From positions 1-33,951 of the forward strand of contig JAZPZY010000060.1 of assembly GCA_045544955.1 (NCBI GenBank): DNA of 33,951 bases. Reading direction: 5' to 3'. Source of the DNA: SIG701 sp045544955 (GTDB lineage: Bacteria > Bacillota > Clostridia > Oscillospirales > CAG-272). Both the position numbers and the translations under genes were made by a program. Positions within the stretch are counted from its first letter, which is position 1, and each line of letters begins with the position of its first letter. Under the pieces are notes generated by a model, which was not told the DNA's origin, did not search any database, and saw only the letters and a list, made by a program, of their open reading frames with translations. Of this stretch, positions 16,002-24,725 are shown one piece after another.

Positions 16002-16310
16002 ATGTTAGCGTACTCTATAATTATGTTTTTAGTTGCAGTGATTTTTGTGGGAATGGGTATTGCAATATACAGAGGCAAAACGGATTTGATCCACGATTAC
16101 CACCAAACAAAAGTCACGGACAAATCCGCCTACGGAAAGGCTTTTGGAAAAGCAATGTTTGTTATCGCGGCAGCAATGCTGCTCAGTGGCATAATAGGTC
16201 TGTTTGACGGTTTTATTATACTTGCTGACGCAGTGCTAATTATCGGATTGGTTATTGGAATAGGCTGCATTGTTGCGGTACAAAGAAAATATAATAAGGG
16301 CGTATTCTAA
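16002..16310 (+). CDS. DUF3784 family small membrane protein
   Basis: 102-aa protein with three hydrophobic helices (about 4-22, 50-68 and 72-94) and the DUF3784 pattern: short helix, G-K-x-D-L-I-H-D-Y, then a small loop and two helices. Function unknown. Start follows GGAGGT by 6 nt. The coding sequence is visibly AT-richer than the neighbouring glycosidase genes, which may point to a separate origin. No clear promoter was found. Confidence 0.75.
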   Translation: MLAYSIIMFLVAVIFVGMGIAIYRGKTDLIHDYHQTKVTDKSAYGKAFGKAMFVIAAAMLLSGIIGLFDGFIILADAVLIIGLVIGIGCIVAVQRKYNKGVF

Positions 16311-16378
16311 CCCCCATTTATCTGAACATCGGAAACCCAAAGAATAATTAGGGAAATAATTACAAAAAGGAACACACT

Positions 16379-16855
16379 ATGAATCTGTATATACAGCAGC
16401 GATGGTTTTCCTGGGGCGATAAATTCTCCGTTTACGACGAATCCGGTGCAGAGCGATATACCGTAGAGGGAGAGATTTTCACCTTCGGCAAAAAACTGCA
16501 TCTGTATGATCTCAGCGGTAATGAGCTTTCGTACATTGAACAGCAGCTTCTCACGTTTCTGCCCAAATACTGCATTTATAAAGGCGATACGCAGATAGCG
16601 GAAGTGGTCAAGGAATTTACCTTTTTCCACCCCGAATACAGCGTAAACGGCCCAGGCTGGCAGGTACACGGTGACTTTTTCAATCACGAATACGAAATCA
16701 CAGACAACGGCCGCGTAATAGCTGCCGTGTCCAAAGAATGGTTTACCCTGGGCGACGCCTACCGGATCTCCATCGGTACGGAGGCGGACGAGATCACCGC
16801 ACTTTCGGTAGTTCTGGTTATCGACGCCTGCATCGATGCCCAGCGGAACAACTGA
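16379..16855 (+). CDS. LURP-one-related (LOR) family protein
   Basis: 158-aa soluble beta-rich protein with the Tubby-like/LOR (YxjI-type) layout: Y-I-x-Q-x-x-F-S-W-G-D-K-F at 4-16, a repeated glycine-turn hairpin, L-T-F-L-P-K-Y at 58-64, W96 near the barrel centre, and W-F-T-L-G-D-A-Y-R-I at 121-130. LOR proteins may bind membrane lipid or phospholipid, but a bacterial role is not defined. AAAAGGAAC lies upstream of the ATG. The stop is 41 nt before the GH2 gene. Confidence 0.8.
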   Translation: MNLYIQQRWFSWGDKFSVYDESGAERYTVEGEIFTFGKKLHLYDLSGNELSYIEQQLLTFLPKYCIYKGDTQIAEVVKEFTFFHPEYSVNGPGWQVHGDFFNHEYEITDNGRVIAAVSKEWFTLGDAYRISIGTEADEITALSVVLVIDACIDAQRNN

Positions 16856-16896
16856 CGCCCTCATCGGGCGACTATACAGAAAGGTCTTTTTCTTAT

Positions 16897-18612
16897 ATGA
16901 AAAACAAGCGACGCACCGTTTCCCTGCCTACGGATTTTGAAAAAGATCTTGCCGGCGGCACACCTCCCTTCTCTGACTATCCACGGCCGCAGATGCGGCG
17001 GGATTCCTACGTTTGCCTGAACGGGCAGTGGGATTTCCGCATCGAAAACCGGGGCGAAACAACGTACAAAGGAAAAATCACCGTTCCCTTCGTTCCCGAA
17101 AGCCGGATCTCCGGCGTGCTGCGGACGGTAAAGGCAGACGATACGCTGATCTACGAGCGTACGTTCGTTTCTGCCCTGCCCCCTGACGGCCGGCTTCTTC
17201 TGCACGTGGGCGCGTGCGATCAGTACGCCTGTGTCTTCGTAAACGGAAAACCCGCCGGGGAAAACGAGGGCGGCTATCTGCCCTTCTGCCTGGACGTAAC
17301 GGAGCTTATCACAAACGGGGAAAACCGCCTGCGGATAGAAGCACGGGATCCGCTTTGCACGGATCTCCCTTACGGGAAACAGACCAGGAAGCCGGGCGGC
17401 ATGTGGTACACCAACTGCAGCGGCATCTGGCAGACGGTATGGGCAGAGTACGTGCCGGCGGAGTATGTGGAAAGTCTCCGTCTGACGCCGGATCTCACCG
17501 GTGTGACCGTGGAGATCACCGGCGGTTGTGAGGAAAAAACGCTGCATTTTGCCGGAAAAGACTATTCTTTCAAAGGAAGCACGTTCCGCCTGGACGTGGA
17601 AGATCCGATTCTGTGGACACCGGACGATCCCCATCTGTACGAATTTTCCGTTACGGCCGGTGAAGATACGGTGTATTCCTATTTCGGTCTTCGGACGTTT
17701 TCCGCAGGGGAGAAGAACGGAACGCCCCTTCTGCTTCTGAACGGAGAGCCCGTCTTCTGCCACGGTCTGCTGGATCAGGGGTATTTCAGCGACGGCATTT
17801 TTCTGCCGGCGTCGCCCCGTGGATTCGCCGAGGATATTCTGAAAATGAAGCAATGCGGCTTCAATATGCTCCGCAAGCACATCAAACTGGAGCCGGATCT
17901 GTTTTACTATTACTGCGACAAATACGGCATGCTGGTATTCCAGGATATGATCAACAGCGGAAAATACAGTTTTTTCTGGGATACTGCCCTTCCCACGGTG
18001 TTTCTGAAAAAGGGTTTCACTCACCGGGCCTCCGCCGCACGGCGGAAGATCTTTGAGGAAACCTCTCTCGGAATACAGAAAACGCTGTATAATCACCCCT
18101 GCGTGGTCTATTACACCGTTTTCAACGAAGGCTGGGGACAGTTCCGGGCGGCAGAAGAATACCGTCTTTTGAAAACGGCGGATCCCACCCGCGTCTACGA
18201 CACCGCCTCCGGCTGGTTCAAGGTAAAGGAATCGGACGTGGAAAGCGATCACGTATATTTCAAGCCGGTAAAGGTGAAGCCCATGCCAGGGAAGCCTGCC
18301 GTTCTTTCGGAATTCGGCGGCTACGCCTGCCGGATCGCCGGACACGTCTTCTGCCCGGACAAGACGTACGGCTACCGCATCTGCCCCGATCCGAAATCCC
18401 TGGAGGATGCTCTGGTAACGCTGTACGAAAAGGAGATTCTGCCCGGTATCGAAAAAGGGCTGTGTGCAGCCGTACTGACACAGGTGAGCGACGTGGAGGA
18501 GGAAACCAACGGTATTCTGACCTACGACCGCAAGGTACAGAAGGTCTTCGCCAAACGGATGAAAAAGCTGGCAGATACGCTCTATCGCACGTTCGACACA
18601 CTTTATAAATAA
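16897..18612 (+). CDS. Glycoside hydrolase family 2 protein
   Basis: 571-aa enzyme with the GH2 domain order: sugar-binding jelly roll (~28-185), Ig-like domain (~186-270) and TIM barrel (~275-571). Acid/base E411 in F-N-E-G-W and nucleophile E472 in L-S-E-F-G-G are both present. No signal peptide and no C-terminal extra domain. It is nearest in look to short clostridial beta-glucuronidase/beta-galactosidase-like proteins; several motif residues of classical GUS (for example the R-T-S-H-Y-P turn, here K-H-I-K-L-E-P) differ, so the sugar is uncertain. The start at 16897 has AAAGG 12 nt upstream; an open frame reaching 16738 overlaps the LOR gene and is not used. A strong terminator follows. 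Confidence 0.85.
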   Translation: MKNKRRTVSLPTDFEKDLAGGTPPFSDYPRPQMRRDSYVCLNGQWDFRIENRGETTYKGKITVPFVPESRISGVLRTVKADDTLIYERTFVSALPPDGRLLLHVGACDQYACVFVNGKPAGENEGGYLPFCLDVTELITNGENRLRIEARDPLCTDLPYGKQTRKPGGMWYTNCSGIWQTVWAEYVPAEYVESLRLTPDLTGVTVEITGGCEEKTLHFAGKDYSFKGSTFRLDVEDPILWTPDDPHLYEFSVTAGEDTVYSYFGLRTFSAGEKNGTPLLLLNGEPVFCHGLLDQGYFSDGIFLPASPRGFAEDILKMKQCGFNMLRKHIKLEPDLFYYYCDKYGMLVFQDMINSGKYSFFWDTALPTVFLKKGFTHRASAARRKIFEETSLGIQKTLYNHPCVVYYTVFNEGWGQFRAAEEYRLLKTADPTRVYDTASGWFKVKESDVESDHVYFKPVKVKPMPGKPAVLSEFGGYACRIAGHVFCPDKTYGYRICPDPKSLEDALVTLYEKEILPGIEKGLCAAVLTQVSDVEEETNGILTYDRKVQKVFAKRMKKLADTLYRTFDTLYK

Positions 18613-18618
18613 TTCTGC

Positions 18619-18660
18619 ACCGGAGAGATTGTGTTTCTCGCACAATCTCTCCGGTATTTT
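18619..18660 (+). terminator. Terminator after the GH2 gene
   Basis: Perfect 15-bp stem ACCGGAGAGATTGTG (18619-18633) / 18641-18655 with a 7-nt loop and ATTTTT tail. Confidence 0.9.
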
Positions 18661-18702
18661 TGTGTATTTTTCGTTCTTCTGACCAAAATTCGTCTTCCCC
18701 TC

Positions 18703-18731
18703 TTGTAATTCTGTTATATTTATTGTATAAT
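18703..18731 (+). promoter_or_regulatory. Promoter of the rnf operon
   Basis: TTGTAA (18703-18708), 17-bp spacer, TATAAT (18726-18731), about 39 nt upstream of the rnfC start. Confidence 0.75.
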
Positions 18732-18770
18732 ATATCGAATACAAAACAAAAGCGGCACGAGGTGATTATT

Positions 18771-20093
18771 TTGGCATATACCTTCCGCGGCGGCGTTCGC
18801 CTTGAAGAACACAAACACACGCATACAAAGCGGATCGAAACGCTTCCCGCACCCAAAACGGTGGCGATTCCTCTGCAGCAGCATATCGGTGCTCCCTGTC
18901 TGCCCACGGTCAAGGTCGGCGACATGGTGGCCATCGGCCAGCGCATCGGCGATATGGAATCCGGCCTTTCCTGCCCGGTACACTCCAGCGTATCCGGCAA
19001 AGTCATTGCCATTGAGGATAAGTTCGCCCCCATGGGCAACAAGATCTCCAACGTGGTTATCGAAAACGACATGCTGGACACGCTCCATCCCAACGTACAG
19101 CCCTTCTCCAAATCTCTGATCGACGCCACACCCGAGGAGATCATCCAGATCGTCCGCAACGCCGGCATCTCGGGTATGGGCGGTGCTACCTTCCCTACAT
19201 ACGCAAAGATCCAGTCTGCCATCGGCAAGGTGGATAAGATCATCGTAAACGGTGCGGAATGTGAGCCGTTTATCTGTGCCAATCACCGGCTGATGCTGGA
19301 AAACCCGGCGTCCGTTATCAACGGCATCAAGATCCTTCTGAAGGTTCTGGGCGTACACACCGCCTACATTGCCATCGAAGACAACAAGCTGGATGCGGCC
19401 AACAAGATCGAAAAGCTGGTTGCGGACAGCCAGATGATCAAGGTACGTATTCTGAAAACCAAGTATCCCCAGGGCGATGAGCGTCAGCTTATCTACGCTC
19501 TCACCGGGCAGGAGCTTCCTGCCGGCAAACTGCCTGCCGACGTAGGATGCGTTATTTTCAATACGGAGACCTGTGCCTCCATTTTTAACGCCTTTGCCCA
19601 CGGCATGCCGCTGATCCGGCGAATCGTCACCGTGGACGGCGACTGCGTGCAGAATCCGAAAAACGTGCTTGCCCCCATTGGTGCTTCGTTCCAGTCCCTG
19701 ATTGATTTCTGCGGCGGTTTGAAGCGGCAGCCCCAAAAAATCGTCACCGGCGGCCCCATGATGGGCCGGGCCGTATGGGATCCCGCCATGTCCGTAACGA
19801 AAGGAACCTCCGCACTTCTTCTGCTGTCCGACCGGTACGATACCTCCATCGGCACGCCGCCAACCTGCATCCGCTGCGGCCGGTGCGTGCAGAACTGCCC
19901 CATGCATTTGATGCCCAACTACATCGCTTTGTTTGCACGTGCCCGTGAATTCGGCCGTGCCGAACAGTTCGGTGCCATGTCCTGCGTGGAATGCGGTACC
20001 TGCTCTTACAACTGCCCCGGTCATCTGGAGGTTTCTCACGATATCCGCGCGGCAAGAAACGAGATCCGACGGCTTTCCAAGCTGAAGAAGTAA
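18771..20093 (+). CDS. rnfC: RnfC, electron-transport complex subunit C
   Basis: 440-aa peripheral subunit of the Rnf complex, which passes electrons between reduced ferredoxin and NAD+ and pumps Na+ or H+. RnfC carries the NAD(H)/FMN-binding part: the Gly-rich A-G-I-S-G-M-G-G-A-T (131-140) is visible. Two 4Fe-4S motifs: C366-x2-C369-x2-C372-x3-C376 and C405-x2-C408-x2-C411-x3-C415. The start is a TTG at 18771: it follows GAGGTGAT and gives the family's M-A-Y-T-F-R-G-G beginning. The nearest longer start (18660) would lie inside the terminator. First gene of the operon. Confidence 0.95.
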   Translation: MAYTFRGGVRLEEHKHTHTKRIETLPAPKTVAIPLQQHIGAPCLPTVKVGDMVAIGQRIGDMESGLSCPVHSSVSGKVIAIEDKFAPMGNKISNVVIENDMLDTLHPNVQPFSKSLIDATPEEIIQIVRNAGISGMGGATFPTYAKIQSAIGKVDKIIVNGAECEPFICANHRLMLENPASVINGIKILLKVLGVHTAYIAIEDNKLDAANKIEKLVADSQMIKVRILKTKYPQGDERQLIYALTGQELPAGKLPADVGCVIFNTETCASIFNAFAHGMPLIRRIVTVDGDCVQNPKNVLAPIGASFQSLIDFCGGLKRQPQKIVTGGPMMGRAVWDPAMSVTKGTSALLLLSDRYDTSIGTPPTCIRCGRCVQNCPMHLMPNYIALFARAREFGRAEQFGAMSCVECGTCSYNCPGHLEVSHDIRAARNEIRRLSKLKK

Positions 20094-20140
20094 TTCTCAC
20101 GCCCTCCCTTACCTCTCTTGAAAGGACGGTTTGCTTTCCT

Positions 20141-21292
20141 ATGGATTCTTCCGTAAACAAAGAAAACAACGGCATCCCCGCTGAAACCGCTGAGCCCGTG
20201 GACAACACGGCTCCCGCCGGGGAAGAAGCGGCGGCGCCTGCCGCTGAGGAGCCGGCCGATACGCCGGCCGACACCAAAAAGGTAAAAGAAAAAAAGGCAA
20301 AAAAGCCTGTCACCATGCCGGAGCGCCCCATCATTTCTCCGGCCCCCCATATGCGTACCACGGATACCACCCGTGCCGTAATGATCGACGTGGTCATCGC
20401 TCTGCTCCCCGCTTTCCTGTGGGGCGTATACGTTTTCGGTATGCGTGCACTGATCATCGGCGTAGTTTCCGTTGCCGCCTCCGTTCTCTTTGAGGCGCTG
20501 ATCCAGCTGATCCTCCGCCGCCCGGTTACTATCGTGGATTTTTCGGCGGTCGTCACCGGTCTGCTTCTGGCAATGAATCTCTCCTCCGCTGTGCCGATCT
20601 GGATTCCCATCGTCGGTGCCTTCTTTGCCATCGTCGTGGTAAAGCAGATGTTCGGCGGCATCGGTAAGAACATTGTAAACCCGGCCCTGGCGGCCCGTGT
20701 GTTCCTGTTCGCCTGGCCCTCGGAAATGGGTATCTTCACCGCACCCGGCGTGCGTCTTTCCACCTTTGCCTCCGGGGACATTACGGCTTCCGCCACACCG
20801 CTCGCTTCTTTGAAAGAAGGCGTTCTGCCGGATGTAAGCCTTGCCGATCTTATTCTCGGCAAAGTAGGCGGATGTATCGGTGAGGTTTCTTCCGCTCTGC
20901 TGATTATCGGCGGCATCTATCTGCTTATCCGCCGGGTCATCACCTGGCACATTCCTGTTGCTTATCTGGGCACGGTAGCAGCCATCACGTTTCTCTTCCC
21001 GCGCACGGACGCCGGAAACCTCTCCTTTATGCTTAGTCAACTGTTCTCCGGCGGTCTGATCCTCGGTGCCATCTTCATGGCAACGGACTACGCCACCTCT
21101 CCCGTTACCCGGAAGGGCAGACTGATTTTCGGCGTAGGCTGCGGTCTCATCACCGTATTCATCCGCTACTTCGGCGGATATGTTGAGGGTGTTTCCTTCT
21201 CCATTTTGATCATGAATCTGCTCGTATGGTATATTGACCGGTACACCATGCCGGTACGTTTCGGAGGTAAAAGCGATGGAAGAAAAAAATAA
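20141..21292 (+). CDS. rnfD: RnfD, flavinylated membrane subunit with N-terminal extension
   Basis: 383-aa integral membrane subunit that covalently binds FMN. About ten membrane helices start at residue 77. The flavinylation motif is S-A-T219-P (residues 217-220), so FMN is expected on T219. Residues 1-60 are an extra Glu/Ala/Pro-rich stretch ending in a lysine cluster (46-55), not part of the usual RnfD start. The only in-frame ATG here is at 20141, with AAAGGA 14 nt upstream, a long spacing seen in other genes of this window. The extension is cytoplasmic by standard topology. The gene follows rnfC by 47 bp and overlaps the start of rnfG. Confidence 0.92.
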   Translation: MDSSVNKENNGIPAETAEPVDNTAPAGEEAAAPAAEEPADTPADTKKVKEKKAKKPVTMPERPIISPAPHMRTTDTTRAVMIDVVIALLPAFLWGVYVFGMRALIIGVVSVAASVLFEALIQLILRRPVTIVDFSAVVTGLLLAMNLSSAVPIWIPIVGAFFAIVVVKQMFGGIGKNIVNPALAARVFLFAWPSEMGIFTAPGVRLSTFASGDITASATPLASLKEGVLPDVSLADLILGKVGGCIGEVSSALLIIGGIYLLIRRVITWHIPVAYLGTVAAITFLFPRTDAGNLSFMLSQLFSGGLILGAIFMATDYATSPVTRKGRLIFGVGCGLITVFIRYFGGYVEGVSFSILIMNLLVWYIDRYTMPVRFGGKSDGRKK

Positions 21293-22568
21293 GAATATCG
21301 CCCACACCCCCGCAGTGGATGCTGAAAATGCTGCTCCGGAAAAAGAAGGGGAAACTGCCCAGCAGGATTTCGCATTTCTGACAGAAGGAGTGGAACCCAA
21401 GGACCAATCTTCCGCTGCAGAAGACGACTTCTCTCTCCTGATAAAGGATGCCGCCGAAAAGGCAGAAGCCGCCGCACACGGCGAATTTACTTTCCTGCCG
21501 GAAGATATTCCGGAGGCTGAGGAAAAGCCGAAAAATACACCGGCTGAAAAGCCGGACGAAGAACCTGCCGGCGAACCGGCTGAAAACACAGCCGAGGAGG
21601 ATTCTCCCTCTGAGGAAGCATCCGTCCCGGAGACGCCGGAGTCCAAAAAAGAGAAATCCGTTCTTGCCATCTGCCTGCCGCTGATTCTCATCTGCATGGC
21701 AGTGGCACTGATGCTGTCCGCCGTCAATATGCTGACGAAGGACATCATTGCTGCAAACGCCGCCGCTGAAAAGCAAAACGCGGTACTGGCCATTTTCACC
21801 GACGCCGCCGCTGCCTCTCTCTATGAAAAAACGGAAGCGGAGGAGATCTACCTGGCCACCCAAAACAACGAGCTGGTCGGCTGCTGCGTCAGCCTTTCCG
21901 AAAACGGATTCGGCGGTGCGATCTCCCTTCTCGTGGGACTTGACACAAACGGCCAGGTTTCCGGCATAGAGATCGTCTCCATGGCCGAGACACCCGGCAT
22001 CGGCTCAAAAACCAAAAACGACACGTTTCTGAATCAGTACAAGGGCAATGAGCCGTTTGTGATCGGTGAGAACATCGACGCCATTTCCGGTGCTACCATT
22101 TCCTCCCGTGCCATCACCCGCGCTGTGAATCGGGCGCTGGAAATTCCGCTGGATTTTGAAAGAATAGCATCCGAAATGGGGCTGTCCGTACGTGCAGCTG
22201 ACGAAAGCCAGGTACCGGCGGAAACCGCTCCGTCAGAAGAAGCGAAGCCTGCCGAACCGCCGGCGGAAACCACGGCTGTCACCGAACCGGCAGAAACCAC
22301 GGCTGCCCCGGAGACCGCAGAAACCACCTCCATCGTGGCATCCGTCGAGCCTATCAGCCACACAAAAAGCAAAAACCCTGCCCGGCTGACTGCCGAGGAG
22401 ACCGTATTCACCTCGGAAACAGAACCGCCGGCAGAAACAGAGATCCCGGCGGAAACGGCTGCCGCCGAATCGACTGCTGAATCCACGGCTGAAACGGATA
22501 CAGAAGCCGAGAGCACGGCGGCTGAATCCACGGAGATTCCCGCGGTCACAGAGACGGAAAATCTCTAA
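21276..22568 (+). CDS. rnfG: RnfG, FMN-binding subunit with long N- and C-terminal extensions
   Basis: 430-aa subunit, more than twice the usual RnfG length (about 180-210 aa). Residues 1-127 are an acidic low-complexity extension with three short repeats (D-F-A-F-L, D-F-S-L-L, E-F-T-F-L at about 31, 51 and 70). A membrane helix spans 128-151, and the FMN domain covers ~152-300 with D-A-I-S-G-A-T274-I-S carrying the covalent FMN. Residues ~302-430 are a Glu/Thr/Ala/Pro-rich tail with repeated A-E-T-T-A and E-S-T-A-E units. The ATG at 21276 follows GGAGGT and overlaps rnfD by 17 bp. The tail would project outside the membrane, where it could reach the wall. Confidence 0.93.
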   Translation: MEEKNKNIAHTPAVDAENAAPEKEGETAQQDFAFLTEGVEPKDQSSAAEDDFSLLIKDAAEKAEAAAHGEFTFLPEDIPEAEEKPKNTPAEKPDEEPAGEPAENTAEEDSPSEEASVPETPESKKEKSVLAICLPLILICMAVALMLSAVNMLTKDIIAANAAAEKQNAVLAIFTDAAAASLYEKTEAEEIYLATQNNELVGCCVSLSENGFGGAISLLVGLDTNGQVSGIEIVSMAETPGIGSKTKNDTFLNQYKGNEPFVIGENIDAISGATISSRAITRAVNRALEIPLDFERIASEMGLSVRAADESQVPAETAPSEEAKPAEPPAETTAVTEPAETTAAPETAETTSIVASVEPISHTKSKNPARLTAEETVFTSETEPPAETEIPAETAAAESTAESTAETDTEAESTAAESTEIPAVTETENL

Positions 22569-22595
22569 AACTTACCTGAAAGGCGGCTTTCCTTT

Positions 22596-23267
22596 ATGAG
22601 CGAAAAACCTACTTTTATTCAACAGATGAAAGAGGGCATACTGACGAGCAATCCGGTGTTCGTCCAGTTTCTCGGTATGTGTTCCGCACTCGCTGTAACC
22701 ACCTCTGTCACCAATGCCATCGGCATGGGCGTATCGTTTACGGCAGTGCTCATCTTTTCCAACCTGTTTATTTCCATTCTCCGGCACATAATTCCAAAGC
22801 AGGTCCGTATCGCCGCGTACATCCTGATTATTTCCGGATTCGTTACCGCAGTGGAGCTGCTGGTGCGTGCGTATCTTCCCGCACTGGACAAATCGCTGGG
22901 ACTCTTTATTCCGCTGATCGTGGTAAACTGCATTATCCTGGCCCGTGCGGAAGCCTTTGCCTCCAAAAACGCTCCCCTTCCCTCTATCGTTGACGGTCTT
23001 GCCTCCGGTATCGGCTATACCCTGGCCCTGATCGTACTGGCGCTTGTCCGGGAGCTGCTGGGCACAGGCATTCTCTTTGCCGCGGCCGACGGCACGGGCG
23101 GTATCCGGATTCTGGGAGACTGGTATTCCCCGGCAACCATTTTCATCATGCCAGCCGGTGCCTTTCTGACGCTCGGCTTCATCTGTGCCGCATTCAATAA
23201 ATGCCGCTCGCTGGTCGGTGCCAAAAAAGCAAAACGGGCAAAAACTGCAAAGGAGGTGCAGGAATGA
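22596..23267 (+). CDS. rnfE: RnfE, integral membrane subunit
   Basis: 223-aa membrane subunit, six helices, paired in the complex with RnfA as an inverted pseudo-repeat. The T-S-N-P-V-F-V-Q-F-L-G region (17-27) and V-V-N-C-I-I-L-A-R (109-117) are standard, including the Cys that shares a buried 2Fe-2S cluster with RnfA. A basic C-terminal tail (K-K-A-K-R-A-K) is present. Translation coupling: the stop overlaps the rnfA start. AAAGG is 12 nt before the ATG and a short inverted repeat (AAAG/CTTT) sits between. Confidence 0.95.
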   Translation: MSEKPTFIQQMKEGILTSNPVFVQFLGMCSALAVTTSVTNAIGMGVSFTAVLIFSNLFISILRHIIPKQVRIAAYILIISGFVTAVELLVRAYLPALDKSLGLFIPLIVVNCIILARAEAFASKNAPLPSIVDGLASGIGYTLALIVLALVRELLGTGILFAAADGTGGIRILGDWYSPATIFIMPAGAFLTLGFICAAFNKCRSLVGAKKAKRAKTAKEVQE

Positions 23268-23845
23268 GCGAAATATTCTTTCTGATGCTTGGTGCCATTC
23301 TGACGGAAAACTTCATTTTCGCCAAGTTCTACGGCATCTGTCCCTTTATCGGTGTATCGGAAAAGCCGGACACAGCTCTTGGCATGGGTATGGCGGTTAC
23401 TTTCGTTATGACCATCTCCAGTGCCATCACCTGGGGCATATACCACCTTCTGCTGGTTCCCTTTGAGCTGGAGTATCTGACCACCATCGCCTTTATCCTG
23501 ATCATCGCCACCCTCGTGCAGTTTATCGAAATGTTTCTTCGGAAATTCATTCCGGCACTGTACAGTGCCCTTGGCATCTATCTGCCGCTGATCACCACCA
23601 ACTGTGCCGTACTGGGTGCCGCCCTTCTCAACGTGAATGAGGGATTTTCCTTTCTGGAAGCCGTCGTCTACGGCTTTTCCGCGGCCCTTGGCTTCACACT
23701 GGCCATCGTTATCTTCGCCGGCGTGCGTGAACGGATGAAATACGCCGATCCGCCCAAAGCCTTTTCCGGCTTTCCGCTGATCCTCATTGCGGCAGGCCTC
23801 GTGGCCATGGCCTTCTCCGGATTCTCCGGCGTAAGCTTCTCTTAA
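23264..23845 (+). CDS. rnfA: RnfA, integral membrane subunit
   Basis: 193-aa membrane subunit with six helices. The E-N-F-I-F-A-K-F-Y-G-I-C (15-26) and T-N-C-A-V-L-G (111-117) segments are RnfA hallmarks; the Cys residues with RnfE hold the intramembrane 2Fe-2S cluster. ATG overlaps the rnfE stop (ATGA) after a strong AGGAGGTG site. A longer frame starting at 23201 is not used. Confidence 0.95.
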   Translation: MSEIFFLMLGAILTENFIFAKFYGICPFIGVSEKPDTALGMGMAVTFVMTISSAITWGIYHLLLVPFELEYLTTIAFILIIATLVQFIEMFLRKFIPALYSALGIYLPLITTNCAVLGAALLNVNEGFSFLEAVVYGFSAALGFTLAIVIFAGVRERMKYADPPKAFSGFPLILIAAGLVAMAFSGFSGVSFS

Positions 23846-23869
23846 CAGGAAAGGAACGGTACATACGTT

Positions 23870-24649
23870 ATGAAAGAAATTCTCATTCCCGTTCTGATCT
23901 TTGCGGTGCTTGGTACCGCCATGGGACTGATTTTGGCCATTGCCTCCAAGCTGCTGGCAATCAAACGGGACCCGCGTATTGAAGCGGTACAGGAATGCCT
24001 CCCCGGTGCCAACTGCGGCGGCTGCGGCTATGCCGGCTGTGCCTCACTGGCGGAAGCCATCGTCAAGGGAGAAGCCAAACCGAATGCCTGCCCTGCCACC
24101 GATGCCAAAAAGATCGGCGCCATCATGGGTGTGGATGCGGAAAACGGCCCCCGTATGGTAGCACAGGTGCTCTGCTCCGGCTCTTTCGGCAATGCCAAAC
24201 GCCGTTTCCTCTACCAGGACGTTACCGACTGCTACGAGGCGGAAGCATTGGGCGGCGGCGATAAATTCTGTGCCGCCGGCTGTATCGGTCTTGGCAGCTG
24301 TGCGGAAAAATGTGCCTTCGGCGCCATCTCCGTGGTAGACGGCGTAGCCGTGGTGGACAAGGAAAAATGTCAGAGCTGCGGCGTCTGCGTAGACGTTTGC
24401 CCCAAGCGGATCATCCGTCTCGTGCCTTACGACCGCCCGTATTTCGTACAGTGTGCCTCCCCGGAAAAGGGAAAAACCGTACGGGATCAGTGCGAGGCCG
24501 GCTGTATTGCCTGCCATCTGTGCGAGAAAGCGTGCCCGGTTGGTGCCATCTCCCTTTCCGGCGGCAACGTTGCGTCCATTGACTATATGAAATGCACCGG
24601 CTGCGGTGCGTGCGTAGCAAAGTGTCCACGGGGAATCATCAAGCCGTAA
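23870..24649 (+). CDS. rnfB: RnfB, ferredoxin-type subunit
   Basis: 259-aa subunit that takes electrons from ferredoxin. N-terminal membrane helix ~5-26, then the Fe-S domain C49-x2-C52-x4-C57 with C74, followed by four further Cys groups (134/138/144/148, 167/170/173/177, 212/215/218/222 and 242/245/248/252), so up to five 4Fe-4S clusters or more. Typical of clostridial RnfB. The ribosome site AAGGAA is 13 nt before the ATG. Last gene of the operon; a hairpin terminator follows 12 bp after the stop. Confidence 0.95.
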   Translation: MKEILIPVLIFAVLGTAMGLILAIASKLLAIKRDPRIEAVQECLPGANCGGCGYAGCASLAEAIVKGEAKPNACPATDAKKIGAIMGVDAENGPRMVAQVLCSGSFGNAKRRFLYQDVTDCYEAEALGGGDKFCAAGCIGLGSCAEKCAFGAISVVDGVAVVDKEKCQSCGVCVDVCPKRIIRLVPYDRPYFVQCASPEKGKTVRDQCEAGCIACHLCEKACPVGAISLSGGNVASIDYMKCTGCGACVAKCPRGIIKP

Positions 24650-24661
24650 ATCAAATAAACA

Positions 24662-24695
24662 GGCTGCCGTATCTGAAGTGCGGCAGCCCTTTTTT
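24662..24695 (+). terminator. Terminator of the rnf operon
   Basis: 8-bp stem GGCTGCCG (24662-24669) / CGGCAGCC (24681-24688), 11-nt loop, then CTTTTTT. Confidence 0.88.
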
Positions 24696-24725
24696 GATAA
24701 GATTTGGGGATACAAAGAAAAGACG

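Noticed and set aside
16861..18744. 627-codon minus frame opposite the GH2 gene
   Set aside because: Shadow frame; it runs through the GH2 terminator and the rnf promoter and shows no domain.
18720..21799. Minus frames of 439 and 587 codons over rnfC, rnfD and rnfG
   Set aside because: Low-complexity shadow translations of the Rnf genes; the sense strand is unambiguous.
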